Source of the DNA: Thunnus maccoyii
Lineage: Eukaryota; Chordata; Actinopteri; Scombriformes; Scombridae
DNA: 64,000 nucleotides
Direction: 5' to 3'
NCBI RefSeq assembly: GCF_910596095.1
Contig: NC_056543.1
Span: forward strand, 21,662,542-21,726,541
Position 1 is the first letter of the stretch. Every line of letters begins with the position of its first letter. Below, piece after piece: positions 62,890 through 64,000 of this stretch. Both the position numbers and the translations under genes were made by a program. The notes under the pieces are model-generated. The model was given only the letters and a program-made list of their open reading frames with translations, did not search any database and was not told the origin of the DNA.

Positions 62890-64000
62890 TCTTTTTCCTC
62901 AAGAATATTTTTATTGAATTTCGAACAAGGAAGCAAAATATACACAGGAATTTTGTAGAGTGCACAACAGATATTTCAAGGTTAAAGAGCACATGCATGA
63001 TAGAAGAGCACATCGAGCAATCTTGTCCCAATTGCCCCTCACCCCCACTAGCCCCATCTACAAGCTGGAATTTAAAAAGGGTATTTCGTCCCTGGAGTAA
63101 TACAGAAAGGTGCTAGAAGTCAGGTTTTATATTTAGAAAAGAAAGAAAGAAAAATAAATAAAAGTATGGGGGGTTAGAAATTAATAAATTTGTACAGATA
63201 ATATTACTGAAAGAAATCAACAGAGAGAAAAAAGACAAAAAGAGAGTGAGAGAATAAGTCTTTACTTTTAAGGTTCTTAAAGTATTTCGGGAAAGGTCTC
63301 CACACCTTTTGGAACTTTTGTTTGAGTTACAAACTGAGTAGTGGATCTTTTCGAGGTTTAGACAGGACATGTTGTCTATCAGCCACTGAGCGTGGGTGGG
63401 TGGGGCAGCATCCCTCCATCTTAGTAATACTGCACGTCTGGTCAAAGGAGAGGCGAAGGACAGTGTGCGTCAATTGATTGGATTCACGCATGCATCATCC
63501 TCTCCAGTGGTGCCAAAAATGACGACCAGAGGGTTGAGTTCTAGGTCAAAATTGAGGATTAGGGATGAGGTTTGGAAAACATCCGTCCAGTATTTTTCCA
63601 GGCTAGGTCACGTCCATAATATGTAGATAAGGGAAGCCTCACCTCACCTACATTTGTCACAGCAGGGATTCACATCTTGGTAAATACAAGATAGTTTGGT
63701 CACATGGGCCCTTTGCACAACCTGTAACTGTAACAGACAGTGACAGGCACATAGGGATATTTAATTAACCCACAGTGAAAGGTTTAAATCCTGCTCCTAG
63801 GCAGTTTCAATTTTGTCAAGAGGGGCAGGTCTTATACCTGCTAGCTTGTCATAGATAGCGGATATTAAACCTTTGTAACAAAGAAACAGCGGTGTTTGTA
63901 TCAGGTGTCTCTGGGAAATTTGTTACCTGATAGTGGAGAAAATGTCTGGTTTGCAGATACTTGAAATATGGGTATTTGGTAGGTTAAACTTTTCAGAAAG
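62890..64000 (-). mobile_element. L1/Tx1-like LINE, 3' end, continues past the window
   Basis: On the minus strand 63626-63245 encodes pieces of the ORF2 C-terminus. These include a run reading FASPLTRRAVLLRWRDAAPP with a one-base frame change upstream, HAQWLIDNMSCLNLEKIHYS, and, upstream, a zinc-knuckle-like CCDKC region near 63650. The sequence AATAAAAATATTCTTGAGG (minus strand, near 62905) marks the 3' end. At least one frameshift and stops are present. The 5' part lies beyond the right edge. Confidence 0.75.

Noticed and set aside
63396-63626. Plus-strand open frame near the right end
   Set aside because: It is antisense to the L1-like ORF2 C-terminus, whose residues are recognisable on the minus strand.

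Overview
The window is nuclear DNA from a teleost fish, probably a spiny-rayed (percomorph) species. It holds five vertebrate genes with GT-AG introns and large amounts of fish-type transposon debris: LINE fragments, hAT and Tc1 elements, miniature inverted-repeat elements, and long CA and AT microsatellites. There are no operons, CRISPR arrays or prokaryotic features. Gene names come from recognising the spliced protein sequences. Exon borders were set by eye from splice sites and reading phase.

Layout. (1) 1-28491, minus strand: the 5' two-thirds of DCAF6 (NRIP/IQWD1), a WD40 receptor for the CUL4-DDB1 ubiquitin ligase. Fourteen coding exons are visible and the 3' end lies off the left edge. 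Its introns carry most of the mobile elements, including a LINE split by a 926-bp hAT element with perfect 8-bp target duplications. (2) 31960-36889, plus strand: MPC2, a mitochondrial pyruvate carrier subunit, in five exons and divergent from DCAF6. (3) 39347-43989, minus strand: RPL24, complete in six exons (157 aa). (4) 44669-49568, plus strand: CEP97, complete in eleven exons (772 aa), head to head with RPL24. (5) 55874-62375, plus strand: NXPE3, complete in five coding exons (577 aa), with a broken Tc1-family transposon in its third coding intron. (6) From about 62890 to the right edge: the 3' end of an L1-like LINE on the minus strand.

The genes are housekeeping genes with unrelated roles: ubiquitin ligase adaptor, pyruvate import, ribosome, centriole/cilium control, and a Golgi/secretory PC-esterase-like protein. 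From memory of the human map, DCAF6-MPC2 (1q24) and RPL24-CEP97-NXPE3 (3q12) are two separate blocks that here lie about 2.5 kb apart.

The most interesting non-genic signals are: a hammerhead-ribozyme-like fold at 8003-8048, probably from a Penelope-like retroelement; a near-perfect hairpin repeat in CEP97 intron 1 that shares part of that motif; a large foldback element present twice; an upstream reading frame overlapping the NXPE3 start codon; and a probable cassette exon in DCAF6. I found no convincing new multi-gene system.
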